Shown: positions 9,125 through 18,080 of the stretch, piece after piece
Layout of the letters: the number at the start of each line of letters is the position of its first letter
How positions within the stretch are numbered: position 1 is the first letter of the stretch
Source of the DNA: Armatimonadota bacterium
GTDB lineage: Bacteria > Armatimonadota > DTGP01 > JAKQQT01
Direction: 5' to 3'
Length of the DNA: 38,858 nt
NCBI GenBank assembly: GCA_029564025.1
Contig: JAKQQT010000497.1
Coordinates: 1-38,858, forward strand
The notes under the pieces: model-generated
Databases searched by the model: none
What the model saw: the letters and a program-made list of their open reading frames with translations, nothing else
What the model was told of the DNA's origin: nothing
Translations under genes and position numbers: made by a program

Positions 9125-10075
9125 ATGACAGGAAGACACTGGATTGTTCTCGCGGCGGCGGTTGCCGTAATCGCCACCGGTTGCGGCAAGAAGGAGCCGA
9201 CGGCTCCCGCGGCAGGCGCCGAGAAGAAATTCACCATCGGCTATTCCCAGAGCACCTTGCAGGACCCGTGGCGCAAGGCCATGAACTCCGAACTGGACGT
9301 GGAACTGGCCAAGCACCCGAACGTAACTTTGAACAAGCAGGACGCGCAGAACTCCGGCAAGATTCAGATTGACCAGGTCGAAACACTGGACACACAGGGG
9401 ATGGACGCCCTGTTGATCAGCCCCTTCGAAAGCGCTTCGCTGACGCCCGTGGTCAGCAAGATGTACAAGAAGGGTATCCCGGTGATCCTGCTGGACCGCG
9501 GCATCGACAGCGAGGATTACACATCGCTGGTCGGCGCGGATAACATCCTGATCGGCGAACAGGCAGGCAAGTACGTAGCCACGAAGTTCCCGGAAGGCGC
9601 GAAGATCATCGAGATCGCCGGTATCGCGGGCGCTTCCGCCACCAAGGAACGCGCGGAAGGTTTCCGCAAGGGCATCGGCGATGAGACGAAGTGGAAGATC
9701 GTCGCCAGCCAGGCCGGCAACTACCTGCGCGGCAAGGCCATTGAGGTGTTCCAGAACATGCTGACCGCCAACCCCGACGTCCAGGTTGTTTACGCCCACA
9801 ACGACGAAATGGCTCTGGGCGCGGTTGGAGTGCTGAAACGGGCCGGCAAGTTGAAGGACGTCGCCGTAATCGGCGTGGACGGGCAGAATGAAGCCATCCA
9901 GTCAGTGGCAGACGGTGATATGGCCGCCACATACGTTTACCCGAGACCGGGCGCGGCCGGTTTGCTCGCCGCATTGGACGTGCTGAACGGCAAAACAATC
10001 GAGAAGCGGATCGTTCTTCCGACCACCGAAATCACCGCTGAAAACGCGAAGGATATGATCGGTAAGGGGTTCTGA
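9125..10075 (+). CDS. Sugar ABC transporter substrate-binding lipoprotein, RbsB-like
   Basis: Lipobox VIATGC; KKFTIGYSQSTLQDPWRKAMNSELDVELAKHPNV, DALLISPFESASLTPVVSKMYKKGIPVILLDRGI, VVYAHNDEMALGAVGVLKRAGK. Confidence 0.95.
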   Translation: MTGRHWIVLAAAVAVIATGCGKKEPTAPAAGAEKKFTIGYSQSTLQDPWRKAMNSELDVELAKHPNVTLNKQDAQNSGKIQIDQVETLDTQGMDALLISPFESASLTPVVSKMYKKGIPVILLDRGIDSEDYTSLVGADNILIGEQAGKYVATKFPEGAKIIEIAGIAGASATKERAEGFRKGIGDETKWKIVASQAGNYLRGKAIEVFQNMLTANPDVQVVYAHNDEMALGAVGVLKRAGKLKDVAVIGVDGQNEAIQSVADGDMAATYVYPRPGAAGLLAALDVLNGKTIEKRIVLPTTEITAENAKDMIGKGF

Positions 10076-10095
10076 GCAGTCGACTGATGTGCTTA

Positions 10096-10198
10096 GTGTC
10101 ATCCCGAGCGAAAGCGAGGGATCTGCGGGTAATCCCAGCCCGCCGCTTGCGGCGGGAGAAGAAACCACAGATTCCTCGGCTTCGCCTCGGAATGACAC
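10096..10198. repeat. Second copy of REP-like palindromic repeat
   Basis: GTGTCATCCCGAGCGAAAGCGAGGGATCTGCGGG...CCCGCCGCTTGCGGCGGG...CCACAGATTCCTCGGCTTCGCCTCGGAATGACAC; same plan and shared central CCCGCCGCTTGCGGCGGG as the 5983-6224 element. Confidence 0.75.
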
Positions 10199-10233
10199 GC
10201 TGAATCCCGGTTCACAGGTTATCAGTAACGTAA

Positions 10234-10263
10234 GGGTCCCCGGAGGTAATCCTCCGGGGACCC
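10234..10263. terminator. Bidirectional hairpin terminator
   Basis: GGGTCCCCGGAGG-TAAT-CCTCCGGGGACCC, perfect 13-bp stem followed by TGTTT, between convergent genes. Confidence 0.8.
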
Positions 10264-10281
10264 TGTTTCATCAAACCGTTT

Positions 10282-11268
10282 TCAACGCCTCTTCTTCGGC
10301 GGAGGCATCGAGGTTTCCGCGTCGTCCTGCCCGTCGTTCCACATCATTGGAGCGAGGTAGAGACCACCCTCTCCCCATCCGGCGCGGCTGACATACCACT
10401 TGCCGTCCGTGTCGCGAATAACCTCGGCGGCGTGACTGGGGATGTGCCCCACCTTCTGGGAAATGTCCCAACGGAACGGATCCTTGCTCCGGAAAACATC
10501 GGTACCGTTGTATCCTTCGCGCGGTCCGATGAAGAGATACCAGTACGGCCCCCGGCGCACGACGAACGGTGATTCGGTCGGGCCGCCGAACGTTCCGGTG
10601 GTCGGATCGGTAAAGGCCACGCCCTTGTTGTGCCAGTGGACAAGATCGTCGCTGGTGACAAACGCGACCACGTGGTTTCCGCCCGTGGGTTCCGAGTTCG
10701 CCGTATAATACATCACCCACTTGTCGCCTACCCGGACCACCATCGGATCCCGGGCGTCGAAACCGTCGATCAGCATGGGATTCTCCGGGTGACGCGTCCA
10801 CTTTTTCAGATCCTTCGATATCGCCAGGTGGATGCGGTATTCGGAGTTCTTCGGTCCGCCCGCGCAGTAATACATATAGTACGTGCCTTTGTGCTCGAGC
10901 ACGTACGGAGCCCAGAGGTGGCGTTCCTGATCCTCGGGCGACCAGGACAGGGCAAACGGATGCTTCTGCCACGGTTCCTGGGTCAGTTTCTTCGCGGAGG
11001 CGTGCGCGAAGTGCTTCTCGTCCATGGGATTCAACGGTTCCGCGTGGGTGATGCCGTACATATGCCACGTTCCGTCCGCGCCGCGGATGAAGCAGTGGTC
11101 GTTGATGTACCAGTTTTTTTCCTCACCGATACCGGGATCGTAAACCTTGCGGAACTTGCCGGCGGACACGCCTGTACTGAGCGAATCGGAGGGAACCGTT
11201 ACCTGCGCTTGTGAGGGCATGGCGGCAACCAGGGTAATCGCCGCAAGGGCGACCAATCGAAATTGCAT
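10282..11268 (-). CDS. Secreted GH43-like (five-bladed propeller clan) glycosidase
   Basis: Signal peptide MQFRLVALAAITLVAAMPSQAQ; DHCFIRGADGTWHMYGITH, HLWAPYVLEHKGTYYMYYCAGG, FDARDPMVVRVGDKWVMYYTA, TESPFVVRRGPYWYLFIGP propeller motifs. Confidence 0.75.
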   Translation of the reverse strand: MQFRLVALAAITLVAAMPSQAQVTVPSDSLSTGVSAGKFRKVYDPGIGEEKNWYINDHCFIRGADGTWHMYGITHAEPLNPMDEKHFAHASAKKLTQEPWQKHPFALSWSPEDQERHLWAPYVLEHKGTYYMYYCAGGPKNSEYRIHLAISKDLKKWTRHPENPMLIDGFDARDPMVVRVGDKWVMYYTANSEPTGGNHVVAFVTSDDLVHWHNKGVAFTDPTTGTFGGPTESPFVVRRGPYWYLFIGPREGYNGTDVFRSKDPFRWDISQKVGHIPSHAAEVIRDTDGKWYVSRAGWGEGGLYLAPMMWNDGQDDAETSMPPPKKRR

Positions 11269-11288
11269 CAAGACAGTCCTTGTGATAT

Positions 11289-12050
11289 TCAGAAAGTCGC
11301 CGTTGGTCCTAGGTTCTCCTTGGCCGGGCAAATCGCATGTTTGCCTTCCTGCGTCTTAAACCAGTCGATGTGCTTGAACTGGGCATGCCCGTCGGCGAAG
11401 ATGCAGTTCTGGCCATTGTTGTGGCGGGCGGTCAATTGATCCCAAACTTCGTTCCAGGTTGTACTGCCCGGCTCAATGTAAGGGGAGTTGTTGTCGCCCC
11501 AGTTGCCCTTGTCCGGATCCTCGGCGCCGGCCTTGGATTCGGCGATGATGATGATATCCGATGTCGACTTCCACTTGGCGATGTTGTGCTCGGCTCCGGT
11601 GTAGGTCTGCTGTGAGTAGCCGTAGTTCGCCATGAACTCCTCGTTCTTGGCGTAGTGGCCGTAGATGCGCGGGTAGGCGGCCATATTCGTCCAGAACTTC
11701 CCGCTTACTCTGGTGCCGTCCGACATCACCGCATTGGTAAAGTCCTTCTGATATACCTTGGGCGCGCGCGATGACGGGCACTCGAATATCTGGCCGGTCT
11801 TCACGTAGTGGTCCAGGTCCACGTGCCACTCGTACCAGTTGTACATCACGCGTTGATCGTGATCATCAACATACAGCATCAATGCGTTGCCAATTTGTTT
11901 CATGTTGCTCATGCAGGCCGTCGTCTGCGACCGGGCGCGGGCCTTGGCAAACACCGGGAAGAGGATAGCCGCGAGGATCGCGATGATGGCGATCACGACC
12001 AGTAATTCGATGAGGGTAAAACCGCGCTTCACACGAATCTGTCCCATCAT
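11289..12050 (-). CDS. Prepilin-type N-terminal cleavage/methylation domain protein (H-X-DG C-terminal type)
   Basis: [59 protein letters not shown]-terminal [17 protein letters not shown]. Confidence 0.93.
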   Translation of the reverse strand: MMGQIRVKRGFTLIELLVVIAIIAILAAILFPVFAKARARSQTTACMSNMKQIGNALMLYVDDHDQRVMYNWYEWHVDLDHYVKTGQIFECPSSRAPKVYQKDFTNAVMSDGTRVSGKFWTNMAAYPRIYGHYAKNEEFMANYGYSQQTYTGAEHNIAKWKSTSDIIIIAESKAGAEDPDKGNWGDNNSPYIEPGSTTWNEVWDQLTARHNNGQNCIFADGHAQFKHIDWFKTQEGKHAICPAKENLGPTATF

Positions 12051-12166
12051 GGTAGTCTCCGATCGGAACGGCACGAGCCGGAGCCGATGTCAAGGGATCG
12101 CCGTCTGGCGTGCTCCCATACCAGCATAACACGAATGGAATATCTTTTTATCAGGTTCTGCAGGAA

Positions 12167-13711
12167 TCAAGGTTCCGGAGCAAGGCCGTGCACGAGTCGA
12201 AGGATGTAAACAGCATCGCTGACATCCACTTTGTCATCTCCGTACCGTTGACCATTCTCTCCCGCATACAGGCCGGCGGGTCCGACCGGAGCAATGTCTC
12301 CCGGAATCGGCGCGCGCTGGATCGTCAGCGTGCCCGGTGACGTCGCGGACGCATCGGCCACAATGAAATCACCGAGCGCCAGCACATCAAGACGCTTGTC
12401 CGTTCCATTGAGAGCAAACAGCCAGCCTTCCGCATCAAATGAAACATCCCGCACCGCCGCGCCACTGCCGTACCAGATGACCTCCGGTTCGGATAACGCC
12501 AAATCCGTGCGCAGGATGCGTCCGTCGTTGGTGGCCAGGTAGAGCGCGCCGTTCGGTTCATCGATGCAGATGCCGTAATAACCCGTTCCCGTGGACGGAA
12601 GCGTGGCAACAAGGGCGCCTGAAGCGTCGAACTTCCTGGCGTCGTCCGTTGCCAGGCTGACGGCAAAGGTGTTACCGGCGGAATCACGCACCAGATCCGC
12701 CACCCAGTCGGCGCCGGCGGGAGTTGCCACCAGCGTCGGGCGCACGGCGTTGTTCAAAGCGCCGGCAGGTACTGTTCTCTTCCAGATGCTGTTGCCGGGC
12801 GGTACATCCTCGTCCGTGGTGTAAACGTCTCTCGTGGCTCCAGCGCCTTCAACCCAGATGCCCGACGTGCCTCCGTAGACGGAAGCGCCGGAGGAATCCT
12901 TCACCAATCCCGCTGACGAACGCGAACCACCCGGAGGATACGGATAGGCAAAGAAGGCGGACACGTTATCGACATTGCCGTCCGCCACAAAAAGACCGGC
13001 GTGCGGGTCCGACACGTCCGTGATGTAAACCTTTCCTTCCGTGTCAACGTACGGGCGGTACGGGCTGTTGGCGGAAGAGCCCCACGGTCCCAGGGAACCG
13101 ATGAGGGCGCTGGTGGCCTTCGGTTGCGGAAAGGCAGGGGTGAGGTCCGGATTCAGCACATAAACACCGTCCACGGTCGTCCGGTTCGCTGTCGTTCCGC
13201 CAGCGCCTTCGGTCACATAGATGCGGCCCTGAAAAAGACTGCCCGGCACCCGGTTCACATCCACCCCTCGCGGATTGGCGAACTGGAGGTCCGGATTGGC
13301 GGGATCGCTGATTCGCACATAGTCGGGCGCCGTCGCATCGATTCCCTGCGCCGACACGCGAACCGTGTAGGTTCCGGGCGGCGGGAGGTCAGCCGGCGTC
13401 AGACTGATTGTGTTCAGTCCCTGCCAACCGCCCGGTTCTCCGGGATAGTAATGGAATGCTTTTACTACCGAACCGGAGGACATGAGTTCGACGTTGACAC
13501 CGCTGAGCCCGCCGGGTATGCCGAAGCCCGACCCCGAGAGTCGGTAGGACACTGTAACCGAGGATTGCGTGTTTATCTCAGGAGGCGCAATCTGAACGTC
13601 CGTAACCTTGAAACTGAGCGTGCCTGCGTTGACAAACGCCAGGACAAAGAAGAAGAGGAAGGCCGCACCGTACAACCTTGCGAAGCATGTGTGTTTATTG
13701 ATGTTGTTCAC
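12167..13711 (-). CDS. Secreted beta-propeller protein with N-terminal Ig-like and C-terminal dockerin-like module (paralogue of 15420..16970)
   Basis: Signal-like N-terminus (GTG start); RGVDVNRVPGSLFQGRIYVTEGAGGTTANRTTVDGVYVLNPDLTPAFPQPKATSALIGSLGPWGSSANSPYRPYV; C-term YGDDKVDVSDAVYILRLVHGL. Confidence 0.72.
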   Translation of the reverse strand: MNNINKHTCFARLYGAAFLFFFVLAFVNAGTLSFKVTDVQIAPPEINTQSSVTVSYRLSGSGFGIPGGLSGVNVELMSSGSVVKAFHYYPGEPGGWQGLNTISLTPADLPPPGTYTVRVSAQGIDATAPDYVRISDPANPDLQFANPRGVDVNRVPGSLFQGRIYVTEGAGGTTANRTTVDGVYVLNPDLTPAFPQPKATSALIGSLGPWGSSANSPYRPYVDTEGKVYITDVSDPHAGLFVADGNVDNVSAFFAYPYPPGGSRSSAGLVKDSSGASVYGGTSGIWVEGAGATRDVYTTDEDVPPGNSIWKRTVPAGALNNAVRPTLVATPAGADWVADLVRDSAGNTFAVSLATDDARKFDASGALVATLPSTGTGYYGICIDEPNGALYLATNDGRILRTDLALSEPEVIWYGSGAAVRDVSFDAEGWLFALNGTDKRLDVLALGDFIVADASATSPGTLTIQRAPIPGDIAPVGPAGLYAGENGQRYGDDKVDVSDAVYILRLVHGLAPEP

Positions 13712-13880
13712 CGGATTACTGATTCACCGCCGCCTGCGATTGAGCCCCAAAAAGAGCCAACGAACGGTCTGTTTGTATGCTACCATAACTATGCATAATA
13801 TGACCGTTCCGAAGCGAGTGTAGCCGCATGGACAAGCCGCGCTTCGTGAACACGACCTAAACGGAAGAGCGTTTATTACA

Positions 13881-15332
13881 ATGGTATCATTGAACCGCTT
13901 GTTCTTTCTCCCCGGATTCTGCTTTCTTATGCTCTGCGTCCTTGCCCCCGCGTTCGGTCAAACCGTGTCCGTCATCAAAGCCCCCTACCTTCTATGGGTA
14001 ACAGACACGGAGGCGATCATCATGTGGGAAACAAACGCCGTCCGACAGGCTCGCGTAACCATCTCGCCTGAAGGCGGCGGAACGGCTGTCGTGGTGGATG
14101 TCACCCCGGCGACTGTCGTCGCTCAAGCCGTCTGCACAGGTTTGGCGCCAGGCACCAGGTATACGTTCAGTGTGTCCACCACGGGCACCCCTTCCCAGAC
14201 ACTGGGCACCGGGGGGTTTCTGACAGACAGCCCCGGTCCGCGGGAAATGACGATTGGAGTTCTCGGCGACACACAGGAACTCGCGGCCAATTTCCTCCTC
14301 AACAACACACGGTTGATGAAACACAAGCCGGAACTGATACTGCACGTGGGCGACTTGATGACCAACGGCACCGACGCAAGCCAGTGGAACACCCAGTTGT
14401 TCACACCGGGCAAGGATATGCTGAGGTTTGCGCCGATGTACGTGTCGTTCGGCAACCACGAGTCCAATTCGCCCAATATCCGGAAGTACCTGCCCTACCC
14501 CGAAACGATGACCGGTAATCCGGTGGACAGCCGGGGCCACTGGTACACGGCATCGCGCGGCAATGCGTTCTTCATCTTCCTGGACAGCCAGTATGCCTTC
14601 ACGCCCGGTTCGCCGCAGTACATCTGGTTCAACGGCGTGCTGGCGTCTTCGGCGTTCAGGAACTCCACGTGGAGGATTCTCTGTTGCCACTATCCGGCCT
14701 ACAGCGTCGGCTGGGAGGGTTACGACGGCGACGCCAACATGCGCACGTATCTGGTTCCACTGATGGAACAACACGGCATCGACCTGTATATGAAAGGTCA
14801 TACGCACTCCTACGAGCGAGGCTACCTGAACGGCGTGACGCACATCATCAATGGCGGCGGCGCGGCCGGAAACGAAACCTGGGGCCGGAACTGGCCGTTC
14901 ATCGTTCGCTACGACCTTATCCTCCAGTACAGCGTCATCAAGATCAACGGCGACAAACTGGAGTTCAGATGCTATGACTTCGGCAACAAGCTGTACGACA
15001 AGTTCACACTGCAGAAGGGCGTGCCCTTCACGCTACCCGGTACCCCTGTCATCGTGCGCGGGCCAAAGAGCGGTCCGGTCGGAAAACAGACCATTACCTT
15101 GAAATATCCTGCCGGCGAAGGCGGTCGTTTCCGTTACCGGATTGGAATAGAGGAACGGCGTTCCGAGGACGGATTCTGGACGCCCACGCCGATTATGTAC
15201 AGGGCCGGGCAGGAAATCACACTGCCGGTCGATTTCAAGTCATCCGGCACGTATCATGTCATTGCGCAAGCCCTGGACGCCCAGTACCGGGCTTCGGACT
15301 GGGTGCGTTCCGAGGCAATCGTCATCCAGTAA
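13881..15332 (+). CDS. Secreted purple-acid-phosphatase-like metallophosphoesterase with N-terminal Fn3
   Basis: Signal peptide; KAPYLLWVTDTEAIIMWETN Fn3-like; GVLGDTQE, LILHVGDLM, MYVSFGNHE, CCHYPAYS, MKGHTHSYER metallophosphoesterase motifs. Confidence 0.9.
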   Translation: MVSLNRLFFLPGFCFLMLCVLAPAFGQTVSVIKAPYLLWVTDTEAIIMWETNAVRQARVTISPEGGGTAVVVDVTPATVVAQAVCTGLAPGTRYTFSVSTTGTPSQTLGTGGFLTDSPGPREMTIGVLGDTQELAANFLLNNTRLMKHKPELILHVGDLMTNGTDASQWNTQLFTPGKDMLRFAPMYVSFGNHESNSPNIRKYLPYPETMTGNPVDSRGHWYTASRGNAFFIFLDSQYAFTPGSPQYIWFNGVLASSAFRNSTWRILCCHYPAYSVGWEGYDGDANMRTYLVPLMEQHGIDLYMKGHTHSYERGYLNGVTHIINGGGAAGNETWGRNWPFIVRYDLILQYSVIKINGDKLEFRCYDFGNKLYDKFTLQKGVPFTLPGTPVIVRGPKSGPVGKQTITLKYPAGEGGRFRYRIGIEERRSEDGFWTPTPIMYRAGQEITLPVDFKSSGTYHVIAQALDAQYRASDWVRSEAIVIQ

Positions 15333-15355
15333 CCGGCGCGATGGCGGCGCCGGTT
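15331..15355 (+). terminator. Hairpin overlapping the stop codon of the phosphoesterase gene
   Basis: AACCGGCGC-gatggcg-GCGCCGGTT, 9-bp stem; T-tract weak. Confidence 0.45.
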
Positions 15356-15419
15356 CATCACTTCTGTGCCGGGGCGAGTATGCGCGCGCCCCGCTGACCG
15401 CTACAACGGAGTTGTTTAT

Positions 15420-16970
15420 ATGAACTCAAGCAAGTTGTTCGGCAAGAACGGCATCGCGGCCCTGGTCGCGACCGGTGTTCTGATCTTCACCGTCGGGGGC
15501 TCGGCTCTCGCCGGTTCGTTCGCCATCCGGGTCTCCAATGTCCAGGTGTCTCTAGGCACCCTGTACCCCGGTCAAACCACGACTGTTTCCTACGCCGTCG
15601 GTGGTGCCAGCACCAACATTCCCGGGGGGCTTGTGAATGTAAAAATAGAATTTCTAAGCGGAGCGACAGTCGTAAAAACATTTACGTTTGCCGCGGGTCA
15701 GCCGGGAGCCCAACCGGGCGCCAATGTGGTGGTCATCAATGCGGCCGATCTGCCGTCGGGCGGACCGTACACCGTGCGGGTTACGGCAACGGGAGGAACA
15801 ATCACGGCACCCGATTGGCTCAAGGTGAGCAGTCCCACCGACCCCAATATGCAGTTCCTCAATCCCAGAGGGGTTGATGTGAATCGCATAACAGGAAGCC
15901 CATACCTTGGCCGCATCTATGTGACTGAAGGCGGAGGAGGAGCCACCGCCAACCGCACCACGGTTGACGGGTTGTACATCCTCAACCCCGACCTGACGCC
16001 CGCGTTCCCAACGCCGAAGGCAACAAGCGCGGATATCGGCGTCAACGGTCCTTGGGGCGGCACTGCCAACAGCCCGTTCCGGCCATATGTGATGCCGGAC
16101 GGAAATCTGCTGATTCCGGACTCAAGCGATGGTCACTGCGGCCTGTTCTGGACCGACGGCAACGGAGACGACTTCAAGGCCTTCTTCGCCTATCCGTATC
16201 CTCCGGGCGGCAGTCGCACCAACGACGCCGTGTTCGACAACCTTGGCAATATCATCTATGGAAGTACCGCCGCAGTGTGGGTTGAAGGAACCGGCGCGAA
16301 CCGGGTCATGTATGCGGTTAGCGAAGACGTCCCACCGTTCAACACCCTTATGAAATACGCGATTGGCGCGGGAACCCAGGACCTGGCCATCGTTCCCGAA
16401 CTGGTCGGCTACTACTCCGCCGGCAACTGGTACATGGACTTCGTGCGTGACTCCGCCGGGAACTTCTATGTCGTTTCCGACTCGATGGACAACGCCGACA
16501 AACTCAGTTCCGACGGGACCATCATCGCCAGCCTTCCTTCCACGGGGGCTACATACCTGGGCATCTGCATCGATGACGCCAGGAATGAAATCCTGATAGC
16601 GGCCACCAACGGAACTGTCTACAAGACAACCAAGGCATTCAACACGGTGACACCCCTGTTCACCGGCCTCGGCAACAACGTGCGCGATGTTGCCATCGAC
16701 AACGAGCACTGGATTTACGCCATCGACTCCTCGGACTCGTTCCTTCACGTATGGGCCCCGGCAGGAACCTATCCGGTTCCCGACGGCGTGGCAAGCGCGG
16801 CACAGACCGTCACGGTTATAGGCAATCCGACTCCGGGCGACGTATGGCCAGTGGGACCGGGTGGTCTCTTCACCGGACCGAACGGCACCAAGTACGGTGA
16901 CGGAAGCGTGACCATTCAGGACGCGGCGTATGCGCTTCGCATCGCGGCCGGTTTGAACACGGTTCCCTGA
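15420..16970 (+). CDS. Secreted beta-propeller protein with C-terminal dockerin-like module (paralogue of 12167..13711)
   Basis: Signal peptide MNSSKLFGKNGIAALVATGVLIFTVGGSALAG; RGVDVNRITGSPYLGRIYVTEGGGGATANRTTVDGLYILNPDLTPAFPTPKATSADIGVNGPWGGTANSPFRPYV; C-term YGDGSVTIQDAAYALRIAAGL. Confidence 0.75.
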   Translation: MNSSKLFGKNGIAALVATGVLIFTVGGSALAGSFAIRVSNVQVSLGTLYPGQTTTVSYAVGGASTNIPGGLVNVKIEFLSGATVVKTFTFAAGQPGAQPGANVVVINAADLPSGGPYTVRVTATGGTITAPDWLKVSSPTDPNMQFLNPRGVDVNRITGSPYLGRIYVTEGGGGATANRTTVDGLYILNPDLTPAFPTPKATSADIGVNGPWGGTANSPFRPYVMPDGNLLIPDSSDGHCGLFWTDGNGDDFKAFFAYPYPPGGSRTNDAVFDNLGNIIYGSTAAVWVEGTGANRVMYAVSEDVPPFNTLMKYAIGAGTQDLAIVPELVGYYSAGNWYMDFVRDSAGNFYVVSDSMDNADKLSSDGTIIASLPSTGATYLGICIDDARNEILIAATNGTVYKTTKAFNTVTPLFTGLGNNVRDVAIDNEHWIYAIDSSDSFLHVWAPAGTYPVPDGVASAAQTVTVIGNPTPGDVWPVGPGGLFTGPNGTKYGDGSVTIQDAAYALRIAAGLNTVP

Positions 16971-16990
16971 TATACGCTGAACATGGAAAA

Positions 16991-17025
16991 GGGTAGGGGC
17001 CCGTACGGGTCCCTACCCCTTTTTA
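16991..17025. terminator. Rho-independent terminator between convergent genes
   Basis: aaaaGGGTAGGGGCCCGTACGGGTCCCTACCCCTTTTT: GC-rich stem flanked by A- and T-tracts. Confidence 0.85.
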
Positions 17026-17042
17026 TAGGTCCTGTACAGGAA

Positions 17043-17801
17043 CTACTTGCGGCGCTTCAGCATCGGCAGGAGGCCGATTCCCAGAAGAGCCAGTGTCGCC
17101 GGTTCCGGGATATTCGGTCCGCCGTACATGGCGGCCTCGGCTCCCGTGATTGCCCGGTCTTCGAACCAGAATCGCGAGATGGAACCCGCGTTGGTCTCGC
17201 CGTCCTCGTCGGTCAGGATGAGGAAGTACGGATCAAGCGCCCATCGTCCGTCAATGCCGGCGGGAAGAACCTGACTGCCCACCAGACTGCCGTCGATGTA
17301 CTTGTACAGCGTCTTGGCCGGGCCGATTTCACCCGCCAGGTCGAACGAGAACATCACACGGTACCAGGTGTCGGACAGCATTGTTCCGTGGTAGGTACCG
17401 GATATGCCGATGCCGCCGGACCCGTTGCGGAACAGGTCGCCGTCATTGGCGTTGTTCAGGTTCGTCTGGAAGAACGACGCATAACCGCTTGCGTTGACCC
17501 ACTTGATGTCGAATCCCAGGGTGTACTGGTTCGGATAATCGCCGCCGCCGTTTGGCGGCGCGTTGTGCGTCACCATCAGGCCCTGACTCTGAGTCAATGC
17601 GGGGAAGTTGAACACGCCCGAAGGCGCGCCGTTCACGATATCCGTTCCGAAACTGCCGAACGAATTGCCCTGGAAGAAACTCATCTGCGCAGGGCCTGTG
17701 GAAGAGAAGTCGCCGTCGAATTCGAAAACGCTGACGGCGGCAAATGCCCAACCGGTCGCCAGGGCGACCGCCAGCAATACCATCGTGATCTTGAGTTTCA
17801 T
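17043..17801 (-). CDS. PEP-CTERM sorting domain-containing protein with LamG/concanavalin-like body
   Basis: C-terminal NIPEPATLALLGIGLLPMLKRRK; signal peptide MKLKITMVLLAVALATGWAFA. Confidence 0.9.
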   Translation of the reverse strand: MKLKITMVLLAVALATGWAFAAVSVFEFDGDFSSTGPAQMSFFQGNSFGSFGTDIVNGAPSGVFNFPALTQSQGLMVTHNAPPNGGGDYPNQYTLGFDIKWVNASGYASFFQTNLNNANDGDLFRNGSGGIGISGTYHGTMLSDTWYRVMFSFDLAGEIGPAKTLYKYIDGSLVGSQVLPAGIDGRWALDPYFLILTDEDGETNAGSISRFWFEDRAITGAEAAMYGGPNIPEPATLALLGIGLLPMLKRRK

Positions 17802-18080
17802 GGCTGTTAGCCTTTGCGAAACAATAAAGAAGTTTGTAATGAGTCCGTCTTTGGGTGGACTGTGCAAGTCGCGGCGCAAACACGGTAGCGGGATGCGTTT
17901 CTGCCCCCGCTTGCGCCTGTCTGTGTCAGGTCACTGGGCCGAATCCCCGCACTCCAGCGTCAACCGGAGTCGGGAATCCCCGGCGCGTCTCTCACCAACA
18001 ATATTAAGCACAATTCATGCCGTAAAGCGAATACAAAATAACCGGTTCGACACATCCTTGCTCAAAGGGTCATCGACAGC

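Noticed and set aside
9902-10198. ORF starting MSFRGEAEES
   Set aside because: Generated by the REP-like palindrome; this type of ORF is a repeat artefact rather than a gene.
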